From NCBI RefSeq assembly GCF_018274385.1, contig NZ_JAAFYZ010000074.1, forward strand, positions 1 through 41,946: 41,946 nt of DNA, written 5' to 3'. A program made the position numbers and the translations under genes. The stretch is from Catenulispora pinistramenti. Lineage in GTDB: Bacteria; Actinomycetota; Actinomycetes; Streptomycetales; Catenulisporaceae. Below, one piece after another: positions 15,122-23,311 of the stretch. Under the pieces are notes generated by a model. It worked only from the letters and a program-made list of their open reading frames with translations. It did no database searches and was not told the DNA's origin. Numbering within the stretch: the first letter of the stretch is position 1; each line of letters starts with the position of its first letter.

Positions 15122-15171
15122 CTTAACAGTGTTCAGGAGATGCTGGCCGCGAAGCACTTAACACTGTTAAG
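15122..15171. promoter_or_regulatory. Twin TetR operators of the regulator/monooxygenase divergon
   Basis: CTTAACACTGTTAAG (15157-15171) is a perfect 15-bp palindrome with a central C. CTTAACAGTGTTCAG (15122-15136) is a near copy, 35 bp away centre to centre. The first overlaps the AAGGAGG ribosome site of the monooxygenase, so binding would block its expression directly. Confidence 0.8.
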
Positions 15172-15181
15172 GAGGTGGGCG

Positions 15182-16720
15182 ATGCGTATCGTCATCGTCG
15201 GGGGCGGTCCGGTGGGCCTGATGGCCGCGTGTGAGCTGCGGCTGTACGGCATCGAGACGGTGGTGCTGGAGCGCCGCCCGGATATCGACCCCACTATCAA
15301 GGCCGGGGCGATCCAGGGCCGGGGCGTGGACGCGCTCGACCGGCGCGGGCTGGCCGACCGGGTGCGCGAGGCCGGCGGGGAGCGGTTGCTGGCCTTCCAG
15401 AACCTGATGCGGCAGCACGGAATCCGTGGGCATTTCTCCGGGATGTTCGTGCTCCGGGAGGGCAGCTACGGCGGCGAGCCCATGCTGCCGGTGGCACAGC
15501 AGGCGCTGGAGGAGGTGCTGAACAAGCGCGCGGCCGAACTCGGCGTCGAGGTCCGGCGCGGACACCGGGTCCTGGAGTGGCATCAGGACCCTGACGGCGT
15601 GACGCTGCGGGTGGCCGGACCCGAACCGGACCCGGAAGCCGACGCCGGCTCTGAGGCCGATCCCTACGAACTCCACGCCGACTGGCTGGTCGGCGCCGAC
15701 GGCGGGCGCTCGCTGGTCCGCAAGGGCGGCGCGTTCGCCTTCCCCGGCACCGACGGCATCATCACCGGCTACCAGGCCGTCGCAGAGCTCGACGACCCGG
15801 ACTTCGTCCCGCTCGGCTGGAACCGCCGCGAACACGGCATGGTGGTGAACGGCCCGAACCCCGGCCGCCTGCTGCTGGTCGAGTTCGACGGCCCGCCCGC
15901 CGACCGCGAAGCCCCGGTCAGCCCGGAGGAGTTGCAGAACGCCCTGCGCCGCATCAGCGGCACGCAAGTCAGCGTCAAGGCGATCACCACCGTGACCCGC
16001 TTTACCGACAACGCCCGCCAGGCCGACACCTACCGCGACGGCCGCGTCCTGCTGGCCGGGGACGCCGCGCACGTCCACTCGCCCTTCGGCGGCCAGGGCC
16101 TGAACCTGGGCCTGGGCGACGCGATGAACCTGGGCTGGAAACTGGCCCTGGTGGCGCGCGGCCAGGCCCCGGACAGCCTGCTCGACACCTACACCGCCGA
16201 GCGCCACCCGGTCGCCGCGCGCGTCCTGGACAACACCCGCGCCCAGGTCGCGCTCATGCGCCCGGGCCCGCACACCGACGCGCTGCGCGGCATCTTCGCC
16301 CAGCTCCTGGCGCACGACGACGCCAACCGCTGGCTCACCGACATGATGGGCGGCGACGATCTGCGCTACGACACCGGCTCCGGCCTGGACGCCGTCGGCC
16401 GGTTCTGTCCGGACCTGCGGCTCGACACACCCGAAGGCCCGGTTCGCCTGGCCGAACGGCTGCGCTCCGGCCGCGGGCAGCTGTTCGTCGTCACCGCGCA
16501 GGAGACGCCCGACGCCGCACTGACACCCGACGCCGCACTGTGGATCAAGACCGCCGCCGAGTGGAGCGACCGGGTCGAAGTGGCGGTGGGAACGAGTGTC
16601 GAAGCCCCGTCGCGGGCGGTGTTGGTCCGCCCGGACGGGTTCGTCGCCTGGACCGCGGAGTCGGAGCAGTCGCTCCCCGAAGCACTCGGACGCTGGTTCG
16701 GCCCCGCGGAGGGAGAATGA
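15182..16720 (+). CDS. FAD-dependent aromatic monooxygenase
   Basis: This 512-residue class A flavoprotein hydroxylase (PheA/TetX/RdmE-like) has the FAD motif IVGGGPVGLMAACEL at the N-terminus. It also has the dual FAD/NADPH DG motif (LVGADGGRSLVRK, ~170-182), the second FAD motif GDAAHVHSPFGGQGLNLGLGD (~293-313), and a thioredoxin-like C-terminal domain (from ~400). It probably hydroxylates a phenolic or polyketide substrate with NADPH and oxygen, for degradation, detoxification or resistance. ATG 15182 has AAGGAGGTG upstream. No polyketide synthase genes are nearby, so a resistance or catabolic role under the adjacent TetR is more likely than biosynthesis. Confidence 0.9.
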   Translation: MRIVIVGGGPVGLMAACELRLYGIETVVLERRPDIDPTIKAGAIQGRGVDALDRRGLADRVREAGGERLLAFQNLMRQHGIRGHFSGMFVLREGSYGGEPMLPVAQQALEEVLNKRAAELGVEVRRGHRVLEWHQDPDGVTLRVAGPEPDPEADAGSEADPYELHADWLVGADGGRSLVRKGGAFAFPGTDGIITGYQAVAELDDPDFVPLGWNRREHGMVVNGPNPGRLLLVEFDGPPADREAPVSPEELQNALRRISGTQVSVKAITTVTRFTDNARQADTYRDGRVLLAGDAAHVHSPFGGQGLNLGLGDAMNLGWKLALVARGQAPDSLLDTYTAERHPVAARVLDNTRAQVALMRPGPHTDALRGIFAQLLAHDDANRWLTDMMGGDDLRYDTGSGLDAVGRFCPDLRLDTPEGPVRLAERLRSGRGQLFVVTAQETPDAALTPDAALWIKTAAEWSDRVEVAVGTSVEAPSRAVLVRPDGFVAWTAESEQSLPEALGRWFGPAEGE

Positions 16721-16741
16721 GGCGGCCCGACCGGCGACGGC

Positions 16742-17290
16742 CTACGCCGCCGAAGGCTGCGCGAATCTCAGGATGTTGCCATACGGATCGATGACGCTGA
16801 ACGTCGGCCCGCCCGGCGCGTTCCGCTCCAGGCCCGGCCGCACTGGCGCGTTCGGCCGGGCCAGCACCTCCGCGTGCAGACCGAAGACGTCGGCGACCGG
16901 GATCCACGCCACCCCGTTCGGGCTGCCGTCGCCGTGGTGCTCGGACAGGTGGAGCACCGCCTCGGACCGGGACACCTGCACATACAGCGGCATGCCGGGC
17001 TCGAACCGGTGCTCCCAGTCCAGCGTGAAGCCCAGGAAATCAAGGTAGAACGGCAGCGCCGCCTCCACGGACAGCACCCGGAACACCGGGATCCCCGGGC
17101 TGATCTCCGGCGGCGCGGCCTTTCCCGACCGCCCGACCAGGGCGGCCAGCACGTTCCAGTCCTTCGCACCGACCTGGTGGGAGACCACCTCGAGGGCGAG
17201 GCTGTGCGGGATGTCGAACCCCGCCACCGCCAGTTCCTCCCGCAGGAGTCTGGCGAGGGCCTTGGCCCGGTCTGCTTCGATGGACGCCAT
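16742..17290 (-). CDS. Glyoxalase superfamily (VOC) protein
   Basis: This 182-residue protein has an N-terminal helical glyoxalase-related region (residues 1-60, ending GAKDWNVLAAL). A vicinal-oxygen-chelate domain follows (~65-180) with the bleomycin-resistance-protein pattern PVFRVLSVEAALPFYLDFLG and FSVIDPYGNILRF. Proteins of this build are usually annotated as glyoxalase/bleomycin resistance; ligand sequestration or a small metal-dependent reaction is possible. Convergent with the monooxygenase gene, 21 bp apart. Confidence 0.85.
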   Translation of the reverse strand: MASIEADRAKALARLLREELAVAGFDIPHSLALEVVSHQVGAKDWNVLAALVGRSGKAAPPEISPGIPVFRVLSVEAALPFYLDFLGFTLDWEHRFEPGMPLYVQVSRSEAVLHLSEHHGDGSPNGVAWIPVADVFGLHAEVLARPNAPVRPGLERNAPGGPTFSVIDPYGNILRFAQPSAA

Positions 17291-17456
17291 AGCGTCAGCC
17301 TTCCGCGCGGTCCGTCCTGCCGATGCCCGCGTTGTCGGCCGGCGCCGCGATCAGGAAGTGTGGATGCCGAAGGTCCTGTGATGCGTTCACCGAACCCCGA
17401 AGGGCGCGAGCGGCGGGCCGCACCAAGCCGGTACCGCTGCTAGTCCCCGGCGGCGC

Positions 17457-17563
17457 GGAACCAAAGCACCCTCACCGCCTCGGAACCAAAGCACCCTCAC
17501 CGCCTCGGAACCAAAGCACCCCTCTGCTTCAGGACCAAAGCACCCCGCCGCCTCAGAACCAAG
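17457..17563 (-). repeat. 25-bp tandem array beginning at the glcE stop codon
   Basis: Units starting GGAACCAAAGCACC lie at 17457-17481, 17482-17506 and 17507-17531; a 24-bp copy lies at 17532-17555. A partial fifth unit is the last codons of glcE itself (TTGGTTC then TGA on the minus strand; stop at 17553-17555). The first two units are identical. Confidence 0.9.
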
Positions 17564-18809
17564 GCGCGAACCGCCCCGGCGCGAACCGGTTCTCCGGATC
17601 GAAGTTCCCCTTCACCCGCCGCATCACCTCCACGCTGCCCGGCGCGCGTCCCCACGACTCCACCATCGCGTCCACCCCGGGCCGCCGCCGGCGCAGCATC
17701 ACGAAGCCGCCCACGGCCTCGACCGACGCGCGCCAGTTCTTCACCAGCTCGGCATGGGCCTTGGCGTCCGCGCCGGTGACCCGCACGGTGTACGCCCCGG
17801 TCGCCGGGCTGCACGTCAGCAGTGCCTTGACCCCGGCCCGGTCGGCCCACGCCGACAGCGCGCCGACCAGCCCGGGATCGACGCCGGGGCGGGTGGCGGC
17901 GCGCATCACGGTGTCGCCGGGCTCGGCCACGACCCGCGCCGCGTGCGACTCCCAGAAGCTGTGCGCCTCGCCGGCGTCGAGTTCGGCCAGGCTGCCGGTG
18001 AGCATGGACCGGGCCGCCGCCGCGCGCGCCGCCGCGCCGTCGGCCGTCCCGTCGAAGCGCACCGCCAGCACCTGCTCCGGCTCGCACCACTCCACCGCGC
18101 TCGGCTCGATCGCCGACTTGGTCAGGGCCCAGGTGAGGCGCTGCGCCGACGCGGTGTCGACGTCGCGGACCATCACCGTGCGCGAGGTCGCCGGGAGCGG
18201 GTGCACCCTTAATACGAGCTCTGCGACGACGCCCAGCGTGCCCAGCGAGCCGTGGCACAGCTTGGCCAGGTCGTAGCCGGCCACGTTCTTGATGACGTGC
18301 CCGCCGCTCTTGGCGATCGCGCCGTCCGGGAACACCATCGTCGCGCCGATCACCAGCTCCCGCAGCGAGCCGTAGGCCAGCCGGCGGGGCCCGGCGTCGC
18401 CGGTGGCCAGCAGCCCGCCGATGGTCGCCTCGGACCGGGCCGGGTCGTAGGGCAGCCACTGCCCGTGCTCGGCCAGTTCGGCCTGCAGCACGTCCAGCCG
18501 GATCCCGCCCTGGACGTGCACGGTCATGTCGGCCGGCCGGTGGTCCAGCACGCGGTCCATGCCGGCCAGCGAGACCGTGGTGCGGGCGTCGCGGACCGGT
18601 GCGCCCCAGGTGGTCGCGGTTCCGGTACCGCGTATCAGGACCGCGCCGACCGTCGAGACGGCGTCGCGCAGGTCCTTCACCGTGGTCGGCGTGATCGAGC
18701 GCGGGCTGGCCGGCGGTTCGGACGCCGCCGCGGCGCCGTCAGCCGGCGAAGTCCCGTTCGGGGCGGACTTCCCGTCGGGGGTGGAAGCGGAGGAGGGGGC
18801 GCCTACCAT
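17553..18809 (-). CDS. glcE: Glycolate oxidase-type FAD-binding subunit
   Basis: This 418-residue flavoprotein resembles GlcE. It has an N-terminal PCMH-type FAD domain (VLIRGTGTATTWG; ARSEATIGGLLATGD; GGHVIKNVAGYDLAKLCHGS) and a C-terminal cap. It ends VMRRVKGNFDPENRFAPGRF, the usual tail of this family. With GlcD and GlcF it would oxidise glycolate, or another 2-hydroxyacid, to the 2-oxoacid at the membrane. Its ATG overlaps the glcD stop by 7 bases (ATGGTAG), showing translational coupling. The N-terminal ~25 residues are low complexity. Confidence 0.85.
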   Translation of the reverse strand: MVGAPSSASTPDGKSAPNGTSPADGAAAASEPPASPRSITPTTVKDLRDAVSTVGAVLIRGTGTATTWGAPVRDARTTVSLAGMDRVLDHRPADMTVHVQGGIRLDVLQAELAEHGQWLPYDPARSEATIGGLLATGDAGPRRLAYGSLRELVIGATMVFPDGAIAKSGGHVIKNVAGYDLAKLCHGSLGTLGVVAELVLRVHPLPATSRTVMVRDVDTASAQRLTWALTKSAIEPSAVEWCEPEQVLAVRFDGTADGAAARAAAARSMLTGSLAELDAGEAHSFWESHAARVVAEPGDTVMRAATRPGVDPGLVGALSAWADRAGVKALLTCSPATGAYTVRVTGADAKAHAELVKNWRASVEAVGGFVMLRRRRPGVDAMVESWGRAPGSVEVMRRVKGNFDPENRFAPGRFAPWF

Positions 18810-20305
18810 CTCTGGATCTTTCCGGTCTCTTCGAGCGGGTGCGGCTGATAAGCCCCGGCCTTCGCCTCACCGCACAGTGCGGGAGTCGGGAACACCTTGC
18901 CGGGATTGCACAGCCCTGACGGGTCGAACGCGGCGCGCAGACGGTCCATGGCCGTCAGGTCCGCGGGGGAGAACATCTTGGGCATCGAGCAGGCCTTGTC
19001 CACGCCGATCCCGTGCTCGCCGGACAGCGAGCCGCCGAGCGCCACGCACAGCTCGGCGATGTCGGCCGCCAGCTTCTCGGCGGCCGGTCCCTCGCCGTCG
19101 GCTTCCCGGTACAGGACCAGCGGGTGCAGGTTGCCGTCGCCGGCGTGGAAGACATTGGCAACACGCAATCCGGCGGCCGCCGACAGGTCGGCGATCCCGG
19201 CGAGCGCCTCGGCCAGCCGGGTCCGCGGCACGACGCCGTCCTGCAGCAGGAATTCCGGGGACAGCCGCCCCATCGCGGCGAACGCCGCCTTGCGCCCGGC
19301 CCAGATCGCGGCCCGTTCCGCCTCGTCGGCGGCGATCCGCAGCCGGGTGCAGGCGTGCTCCGAACACAGGGCACTGACTTGGTCGAACAGCTCCGCGCAC
19401 TCCTCGCCGTGGCCGTCGAGCTCGATGATCAGCGAGGCCGCCGCCGCGCGGTCGTAGCCGGCGTGCACGGCGTCCTCACAGGCCCGGATGGCCAGGTTGT
19501 CCATCATCTCGATGGCCGCCGGCACGATCCCGGCGGCGATCACCGCGCTGACCGTCTCGCAGGCCGAGGGCACGTCCGGGAAGTCGGCGACCAGTGTGCG
19601 CACCGCTTCGGGCCTGCGCAGCAGGCGCACCGCGATCCGGGTGGCGACGCCGCAGGTCCCCTCGGCGCCGACGAACACGCCGCGCAGGTCGTAGCCGGGG
19701 GCGTCGTAGCAGGGGGCTTCGATGTCGTCCGAGCCGAGCACCGTGACGGTGCCGTCCGGCAGCACCGTCTCCACCGCCAGGACGTGGTGCGAGGTGAAGC
19801 CGTACTTCAGGCAGTGCGCGCCGCCGGAGTTCTCCGCGACGTTGCCGCCGATCGTGCAGACCACCTGAGAGGAGGGGTCCGGGGCGTAGTAGAGCCCGAA
19901 CTCGCCGGCGACCGCGCTGATGGACAGGTTGGTCGCGCCCGGCTCCACGATCGCCACCATTCGGTCCGGATCCACATCAAGTATCCGGTTGAGCTTCGCC
20001 AGGGCTATGACGACGCCGGACTCGGCCGGCAGCGCGCCGCCGGACAGCCCGGTGCCGGCGCCGCGGGCGACGTACGGGACGCCGTGGCGCAGACACGCCC
20101 GGACGATCGGGGCGACTTGGGAGCGGTCGGCCGGAAGCAGGACCAGACCGGGCAACACGCGGTGCGCGGTGAGGGCGTCGGTCTCGTACGCTCGGCGTTC
20201 GGCCTGCCCGGAGAGCACTCGAAGGCTCGGTCCGCACTCGGCGCTCACGTCCCGCAGGACCGCCGCCAGCGCTCGCCGCCGATCCGTCGCGGCCTGAAGT
20301 TCCAC
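18803..20305 (-). CDS. glcD: Glycolate oxidase-type FAD-linked subunit
   Basis: This 500-residue FAD-linked oxidase has the PCMH signature GAGTGLSGGALP, TIGGNVAENSGGAHCLKYG (~145-165), the C-terminal FAD-domain motif HAGDGNLHP, and GEHGIGVDK. It is the catalytic flavoprotein of the GlcDEF type; D-lactate or D-2-hydroxyglutarate are possible substrates. It starts at GTG 20305 with GAAGGAGG upstream. First gene of the glcDE unit, divergent from a GlxA/AraC-type regulator; the iron-sulphur subunit gene lies 3 kb away on the other strand. Confidence 0.9.
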   Translation of the reverse strand: MELQAATDRRRALAAVLRDVSAECGPSLRVLSGQAERRAYETDALTAHRVLPGLVLLPADRSQVAPIVRACLRHGVPYVARGAGTGLSGGALPAESGVVIALAKLNRILDVDPDRMVAIVEPGATNLSISAVAGEFGLYYAPDPSSQVVCTIGGNVAENSGGAHCLKYGFTSHHVLAVETVLPDGTVTVLGSDDIEAPCYDAPGYDLRGVFVGAEGTCGVATRIAVRLLRRPEAVRTLVADFPDVPSACETVSAVIAAGIVPAAIEMMDNLAIRACEDAVHAGYDRAAAASLIIELDGHGEECAELFDQVSALCSEHACTRLRIAADEAERAAIWAGRKAAFAAMGRLSPEFLLQDGVVPRTRLAEALAGIADLSAAAGLRVANVFHAGDGNLHPLVLYREADGEGPAAEKLAADIAELCVALGGSLSGEHGIGVDKACSMPKMFSPADLTAMDRLRAAFDPSGLCNPGKVFPTPALCGEAKAGAYQPHPLEETGKIQRW

Positions 20306-20369
20306 GCGCCGTGCCCCCTCCTTCGCCGTCCCCCCGCGCTGGGTGTCCCCGTACCGATCCTGTACTAGA

Positions 20370-20401
20370 TCACCACAGATTATTAGTAGGTCAACACAGA
20401 T
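20370..20401. promoter_or_regulatory. AraC-type direct repeats in the glcD/regulator gap
   Basis: TCACCACAGAT (20370-20380) and TCAACACAGAT (20391-20401) are 11-bp direct repeats with a 21-bp period, two helical turns. That is the spacing expected for an AraC-family dimer. They lie ~65 bp upstream of glcD. Confidence 0.6.
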
Positions 20402-20546
20402 GACCAGCGTGCGCCAGCCCAGCGGGGCCCGGCGCGGTGCCGCACGCGGGTGGACACCCGAGGCCCCTTCATGTATGTGTTCTGATAATCACCGGCCCGG
20501 CACGGCTTCCGATCCAAGTCGCAATCCCCTTTGCGCACAAAGGAAA

Positions 20547-21626
20547 ATGGCTCGTTCCGACGATCCATCTGGACCAGAGAGGTCAGCCCGCCGAATGACA
20601 CTGACTGCCCCCCGCCCGCGCCTGGCCCCCACGCGCGACCGGGGTACCGTCGCCGTCCTGCTGTTCCGGGACGCCCCCTTGTTCGAGTCGTCGATACCGA
20701 TCTCGGTGTTCGGCGTCGACCGGCGCGTCATGGGTCTGCCGTACTACCGGTTACTGGTGTGCGCCGGCGAGGCCGGACCGCTGGCCACCACCGGGTCGCT
20801 GCGGATCTCCACGCCGTTCGGCCTGTCCGGAGCCGACCAGGCCGGGACGGTGATCGTGCCGGCCTGGCGGGCGCCGGGGGAGCGCCCTCCGGAACCGGCG
20901 CTGGCCGCGGTGCGCAAGGCCCACAAGGAGGGCGCGCGGCTGGCCGCGTTCGACTCTGGGGTCTTCGTGCTCGCCGCGGCCGGCGTCCTGGACGGCCGCG
21001 GGGCCACCACGCACTGGATGTACGCGCCGGCCCTGGCCCGCCACCACCGCCGGGTGAAGGTGGACGCCCGCTCGATGCAGATCGACCACGGCGACGTGGT
21101 CACCGGGGCCGGCGCCGCGGCCGGCCTGGATCTGTGTCTGTACCTGGTCCGGACGGACCACGGCGCCGAGGCGGCCAGCGCGCTGGCCCGCCGCCTGGTG
21201 ATCGGCCCGGGCCGGCGCAGCGGCCAGGCCGCCTACTTCGACCGGCACCTGCCCAGCGAACTCGGCGCCGGCACGCCGATCGGCGACGCCATGGCCTGGG
21301 CCCTGGACCACCTGGCCGAGCCCTTCGACGTCGACGAGTTCGCCAAGCACTCGGCGATGTCCCGCCGCACCTTCGACCGGCGGTTCCTGGAGGTCACCGG
21401 CACCACGCCGCTGCGCTGGGTGAACTCCCAGCGGGTGATCGCGGCGCAGCGCATCCTGGAGTCCACCGATCTGCCGGTGGACGAGGTGGCCCGGCGCTCC
21501 GGCTTCGCCTCCGGCCCGGCGATGCGCGCCAACTTCCTGCGGGTGCTGGGCACCCAGCCGGCCCGCTACCGCGAGGCCTACCTGGCCTCCCGGGCCAGAG
21601 GCGGCCGGGAGGGCCGCGAGGGCTGA
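20547..21626 (+). CDS. GlxA family transcriptional regulator (GATase1-like plus AraC HTH)
   Basis: About 359 residues. The N-terminal DJ-1/PfpI-like domain (GTVAVLLFRDAPLFESSIPI; GARLAAFDSGVFVLAAAG) has Ser in place of the usual nucleophile Cys, so it is a sensor rather than an enzyme. The C-terminal AraC double HTH (~245-345) shows FAKHSAMSRRTFDRRFLEVT and VDEVARRSGFASGPAMRANF. ATG 20547 is preceded by AAAGGA; ATG 20595 is a shorter alternative. The 3' coding end is made of 9-bp repeats (GGCCGGGAG, GGCCGCGAG). Divergent from glcDE, which it probably controls. Confidence 0.88.
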   Translation: MARSDDPSGPERSARRMTLTAPRPRLAPTRDRGTVAVLLFRDAPLFESSIPISVFGVDRRVMGLPYYRLLVCAGEAGPLATTGSLRISTPFGLSGADQAGTVIVPAWRAPGERPPEPALAAVRKAHKEGARLAAFDSGVFVLAAAGVLDGRGATTHWMYAPALARHHRRVKVDARSMQIDHGDVVTGAGAAAGLDLCLYLVRTDHGAEAASALARRLVIGPGRRSGQAAYFDRHLPSELGAGTPIGDAMAWALDHLAEPFDVDEFAKHSAMSRRTFDRRFLEVTGTTPLRWVNSQRVIAAQRILESTDLPVDEVARRSGFASGPAMRANFLRVLGTQPARYREAYLASRARGGREGREG

Positions 21627-21834
21627 GGTTGTCGCCCGGTCCCTGATCCGAGCGACGATCAACCCGGTGCCGACAGCCACGGTCGGGTCGCGCCTGTGCG
21701 GCGTGGCCCCGGCTGTCGACCGGTGGCGGCGGCGCCCGAGCCGCCGCGCTGTCCGGCTACTGGCTCTCGGCTACTGGCTATGGCTTCGGCTACTGCCTAC
21801 TGCATACAGCCTGCTCTGAGGCCATCTGTCGGCC

Positions 21835-21870
21835 GTCTACTGGGCCCACGGCGTCTACTGGGCCCACGGC
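21835..21870 (-). repeat. 18-bp perfect tandem duplication covering the cupin stop codon
   Basis: GTCTACTGGGCCCACGGC is present twice, at 21835-21852 and 21853-21870. The inner copy holds the TAG stop and last codons of the minus-strand cupin gene (stop 21855-21857). Looser GGCTACTGG-like units continue outward to about 21760. Confidence 0.9.
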
Positions 21871-22229
21871 GGCGTGAACGACGCGCCGCCGACGATCGCC
21901 TTCATCCCGACCGAGGTCGCGGCCGTGAGCCGGGCCGGTTCCTGCCCGCTGGCGTTGCGGATCTGCAAGGTCGCGTGCGGCGGGACGATGACCGCGTCGC
22001 CGGGGCCGGCGGTCACCTCGCGGTCGGCCACGGTGGCCGAGACGGTGCCGCTGATCACGATGAACACCTCCTCGCGGTCCATGCTGTGGGTCTCGCTGCT
22101 CACGCCGGGCTCCAGGTCCAGGGCCCAGACGGCGAGTTCGCTGCTGCCGCGGGAGGGGACGGCCAGCGGCCGGAAGGTGAAGCCGTCGCGGGCGAAGTGC
22201 GGGGCGTCGGCAAGGGTGGACAAGGACAT
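21855..22229 (-). CDS. Cupin domain protein
   Basis: This 124-residue single-domain cupin shows motif 1 as the segment from ETHSMDREEVFIVISG and motif 2 as GDAVIVPPHATLQIRN. The His, Glu and His metal ligands are plausible (H48, E53/E54, H84 by eye). GGAGG precedes ATG 22229. The substrate is unknown; small cupins are often dioxygenases, isomerases or ligand binders. It is convergent with the GlxA-type regulator. Confidence 0.85.
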   Translation of the reverse strand: MSLSTLADAPHFARDGFTFRPLAVPSRGSSELAVWALDLEPGVSSETHSMDREEVFIVISGTVSATVADREVTAGPGDAVIVPPHATLQIRNASGQEPARLTAATSVGMKAIVGGASFTPPWAQ

Positions 22230-22376
22230 GGCAGCCTCCGGGGGGTGTCGCTAATGGTCAACGTGGTTGTCGATCTCCAGCCTAGGGCCCGACCGCCCAG
22301 ATCGCCAACCCGGTTGTCCATCTGCCCGGGCCGGGCTGCCTCAGTCATCCCCGCACGTCCCCACTAGGGTGGATCC

Positions 22377-23021
22377 ATGAGTGACAGGCTGGTGTGGATC
22401 GACTGCGAGATGACCGGGCTCGACCTGGACAAGGACGCCCTGATCGAGGTGGCCGTGCTGGTCACGGACTCCGAGCTGAACGTCCTGGGGGACGGGATCG
22501 ACGTGGTGATCGCGCCACCGGCCGAGGACCTGCCGGGCCTGCTGGCCGGCATGGTGGACGTGGTGCGCGAGATGCACACCGCCTCGGGCCTGCTGGAGGA
22601 GCTGTCCGGCGGCATCCCGATGGCCCAGGCCCAGGAGCGGGTCCTGGCCTACGTGCGCGAACACGTGCCGGAGGCCGGCAAGGCGCAGCTGGCCGGCAAC
22701 TCGGTCGGCACCGACCGCGGCTTCCTGGCCCGCGACATGCCCGAGCTCGAACAGCACCTGCACTACCGGATCGTGGACGTCTCCTCGATCAAGGAGCTGG
22801 CCCGCCGCTGGTACCCGCGGGTCTACTTCAACGCCCCGAAGAAGACCGGCAACCACCGCGCGCTGGGCGACATCCGCGACTCGATCGCCGAGCTGCGCTA
22901 CTACCGGGACGCGATCTTCGTCCCGCACCCCGGCCCGGACTCGGAGACCGCCCGCACCCTCGCGGCCCGGATCGAGGCCGGACCGGCCGCGGCCGGAGAC
23001 CAGGCCGGTACCGGGGCCTGA
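22377..23021 (+). CDS. orn: Oligoribonuclease
   Basis: This 214-residue DEDDh 3'-5' exonuclease degrades nano-RNAs and pGpG, and is essential in many bacteria. The catalytic residues are visible in WIDCEMTGLD (N-terminus), NSVGTDRGFLARDMP (~108-122) and NHRALGDIRDS (~162-172). The C-terminus carries a typical Ala/Gly-rich extension. TAGGGT lies 6 bases before the ATG, so transcription may be leaderless. It lies just upstream of tRNA-His, an arrangement also known in Streptomyces. Confidence 0.95.
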   Translation: MSDRLVWIDCEMTGLDLDKDALIEVAVLVTDSELNVLGDGIDVVIAPPAEDLPGLLAGMVDVVREMHTASGLLEELSGGIPMAQAQERVLAYVREHVPEAGKAQLAGNSVGTDRGFLARDMPELEQHLHYRIVDVSSIKELARRWYPRVYFNAPKKTGNHRALGDIRDSIAELRYYRDAIFVPHPGPDSETARTLAARIEAGPAAAGDQAGTGA

Positions 23022-23149
23022 CCTCGCGATCGGGCACCGCCGGGCCCGATGGAAAGGGTCGTGCGGAGCACCGCCGGATCCATGTATGCTTGGCGGTGCC
23101 AGCGCGGCGCGGGGCCCCGGGAACGGGAGTTCTGCGACGTGGGCAACAT

Positions 23150-23223
23150 GGTGGGCGTAGCTCAGTTGGTAGAGTCCTGGGTTGTGATCCCAGTTGTCGC
23201 GGGTTCGAGCCCCGTCGCTCACC
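23150..23223 (+). tRNA. tRNA-His (anticodon GTG)
   Basis: A full cloverleaf can be folded. The acceptor stem GTGGGCG pairs with CGCTCAC (one G-U), the D-arm is AGCTCAGTTGGTAGAG, and the anticodon stem is CTGGG/CCCAG around TTGTGAT with GTG at 23184-23186. The T-arm is CGGGTTCGAGCCCCG. The extra G at 23150 opposite C 23223 is the G-1:C73 pair unique to tRNA-His. The CCA end is not encoded. Confidence 0.97.
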
Positions 23224-23311
23224 CTCCATGGAGCGGTCTCTGATCTCGTCAATCGAGAACAGGGGCCGCTTTCGTCTTTACTGCGATCTTCCGCTCAGTA
23301 CACTGCCCGCC

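Noticed and set aside
15182-16720. Part of an aromatic polyketide gene cluster
   Set aside because: No ketosynthase, cyclase or carrier protein genes nearby; the gene pairs with a TetR regulator only.
17457-17555. Possible CRISPR-like array
   Set aside because: Units are head-to-tail without spacers and no cas gene is present; the same holds for the 11- and 18-bp arrays.
23150-23223. tRNA-His as an integration site of a mobile element
   Set aside because: No integrase and no repeat of the tRNA 3' end was seen in the window.
23049-23243. ORF crossing tRNA-His
   Set aside because: It translates the tRNA itself; no protein features.
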